15,254 nucleotides of DNA from Pseudomonadota bacterium (lineage in GTDB: Bacteria; Pseudomonadota; Alphaproteobacteria; Acetobacterales; Acetobacteraceae). The notes under the pieces were generated by a model, which saw only the letters and a list, made by a program, of their open reading frames with translations, did not search any database and was not told where the DNA came from. This document shows, in pieces, positions 14,249-15,254 of the stretch. Position 1 is the first letter of the stretch. Every line of letters starts with the position of its first letter. A program made the position numbers and the translations under genes. The stretch spans positions 1-15,254 of the forward strand of contig JAJXXT010000103.1 of the NCBI GenBank assembly GCA_021780935.1, written 5' to 3'.

Positions 14249-14590
14249 TTACTTGGCGTGGGTGATGAGCGTGCTCCAGCCATAGGCGATCAAGGCCAGC
14301 ATCGCTGCGGTGAGCATGCTCTTCCAGAACGCCCAGTCCTCGCGGCTCACGAATTTGTCCGTGACGTCGCGCAGACTGTTCCGGAACGTTGCTCCTTGCG
14401 CATCGAGTGCGGCGCTGAAGCGGTCCGCGAGCGCGCGTAAGCTCGCCTCGAGCTCGGTGTCGCGGTTGGACAGCCGCTCCACTGACGTCACGACCTGGCG
14501 CATCTGTTCCTCGAGACGCGCCAGGCGCTCGACAAGTTCGTCGGCGAAAGAAATCGGCGGCATCGCCTTCACGGACTGATTTTGGCGCAT
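14249..14590 (-). CDS. Coiled-coil protein with C-terminal membrane anchor
   Basis: A 113-residue protein. Residues about 17-78 are highly charged with heptad-like spacing (LVERLARLEEQMRQVV and onward) and should form a coiled coil. A hydrophobic segment at about 88-110 (WKSMLTAAMLALIAYGW) anchors it in the inner membrane with a short tail. This architecture resembles XhlA/Rz-like lysis accessories or small tail-module proteins, but no family is certain. ATG 14590 has AAGG nine bases upstream; Met10 is a possible later start. It ends 13 bp before the endolysin start, and that fits a lysis cassette. Confidence 0.7.
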   Translation of the reverse strand: MRQNQSVKAMPPISFADELVERLARLEEQMRQVVTSVERLSNRDTELEASLRALADRFSAALDAQGATFRNSLRDVTDKFVSREDWAFWKSMLTAAMLALIAYGWSTLITHAK

Positions 14591-14633
14591 GGCGGAAGTA
14601 CCTTCGAAAGGGAATGCATGTCGGGTGCGTTGG

Positions 14634-15254
14634 TCAAGGGGTATCGCTCAGCGCGATCGGGGCCGCGGTCGCTGCCAGTGGGTAATCGATCGTCCAAGCG
14701 CTGCCGAGATCGCCTGCGATCGCCCATCCCGGCGGCATCGGCAGCGAGGAAAAATTGTCGGTCACCGCGTTGCCGCGGCCGATCGTACCGGTTCCATAGG
14801 GATAATAGAGCAAGCATGCGCTGCTGGAATTGACGAGCGCGCGGCCCAGGGTGATCTGCAGATGGCTTGCGTCCACACGAACGCAGGCGGTCGCTGCGAC
14901 AACCGGTCCCGGGCTGATGACAGATCCACCGTCCATCACCGCGAATCCGGCGCCCTGGGCTGCCTGCAACGGAACCCGCAGATCCGTGCCAGCGTCATGC
15001 TGGATGGTCAACACGATCGTCGCCGGTCGCTGATGGTAGGCGTGCACGATCCGCGGGCCACCAGAAGCCGGCAGCGCGGGGGGGATGCTGGTCAGACTGT
15101 CGCCGCGTCCGGTTGCTAGGATGGCGCGCGCGGCCGGGGCCGCAGCAAGGTGGGCAAAGCGCTGGTTGTCCGGGCCGTCCCGATGGGCGCTGTCGCCGCC
15201 GGAGGCCAGACCAGTGGTCGGATCCCATACCGCTCCCCGCGGATTGCTGTCGCT
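14634..15254 (-). CDS. C-terminal part of a phage structural or esterase-like protein (runs off the window)
   Basis: The frame is open from the right edge to the stop at 14634, about 206 residues, so the beginning of the gene lies outside the window; the GTG at 15047 is internal. The sequence is rich in Gly, Ala, Asp and Thr, with [20 protein letters not shown] near the end. This suggests a beta-rich C-terminal domain such as those of phage tail or SGNH-type carbohydrate esterase proteins. The esterase idea rests on general resemblance only and no catalytic motif is in view. It is followed after 43 bp by the coiled-coil gene, in the same direction as the lysis genes. Confidence 0.6.
   Translation of the reverse strand, partial: SDSNPRGAVWDPTTGLASGGDSAHRDGPDNQRFAHLAAAPAARAILATGRGDSLTSIPPALPASGGPRIVHAYHQRPATIVLTIQHDAGTDLRVPLQAAQGAGFAVMDGGSVISPGPVVAATACVRVDASHLQITLGRALVNSSSACLLYYPYGTGTIGRGNAVTDNFSSLPMPPGWAIAGDLGSAWTIDYPLAATAAPIALSDTP

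Noticed and set aside
14569..14817. Minus-strand reading frame between the coiled-coil gene and the edge gene
   Set aside because: It overlaps the end of the edge gene in another frame and shows no recognisable features.
1..15254. tRNA, rRNA, CRISPR array, insertion sequence or integrase
   Set aside because: No cloverleaf, regularly spaced repeats, transposase motif or tyrosine/serine recombinase was found on either strand by reading.

Overview
The window is GC-rich with dense, tightly packed genes. The proteins look alphaproteobacterial, most like the Acetobacteraceae/Rhodospirillales; that placement rests on protein style and is an inference, because no rRNA or other marker gene is present. 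Three blocks can be recognised.

Block 1 (1-2815) is ordinary chromosomal sequence: an Asp/Glu/hydantoin-racemase family protein, a Maf nucleotide pyrophosphatase, and an HxlR-type repressor divergent from a WrbA quinone reductase and a DoxX membrane protein. The repressor with its divergent redox pair reads as a small quinone/electrophile stress unit. An inverted repeat in its shared intergenic region is a good operator candidate.

Block 2 (2840-10788, minus strand) is the most interesting part. It is a five-gene, translationally coupled operon: a triple-BON-domain protein, a PfkB-type 6-phosphofructokinase, a GltD-like FAD/NAD(P)H oxidoreductase with two C-terminal [4Fe-4S] clusters, NifJ pyruvate:ferredoxin/flavodoxin oxidoreductase, and a dihydroorotate-dehydrogenase-like flavoprotein that lacks the usual catalytic Cys. 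Upstream of the first gene is a 14-bp FNR/FixK/DNR-type palindrome, with a -10-like hexamer at the spacing expected of a class II activated promoter. The operon ends in a strong intrinsic terminator whose stem is built from the last codons of the final gene. Together this suggests a low-oxygen carbon and electron module: glycolytic flux through Pfk, pyruvate oxidation by PFOR, and electron transfer through the Fe-S flavoprotein to or from NAD(P)H. No nitrogen-fixation genes are visible, so nifJ here need not serve nitrogenase.

Block 3 (10913-15254) begins with a plus-strand cyclase-family metal hydrolase (HxGTHxDxPxH). Facing it is a minus-strand, phage-like series: the 3' end of a large gene that runs off the window, a coiled-coil protein with a C-terminal membrane anchor, a GH108 endolysin, a small holin-like membrane protein, a lipoprotein, and a protein with a possible papain-like layout. 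This looks like the lysis end of a prophage or prophage remnant. No integrase, attachment site, tRNA, CRISPR array or insertion sequence was found.
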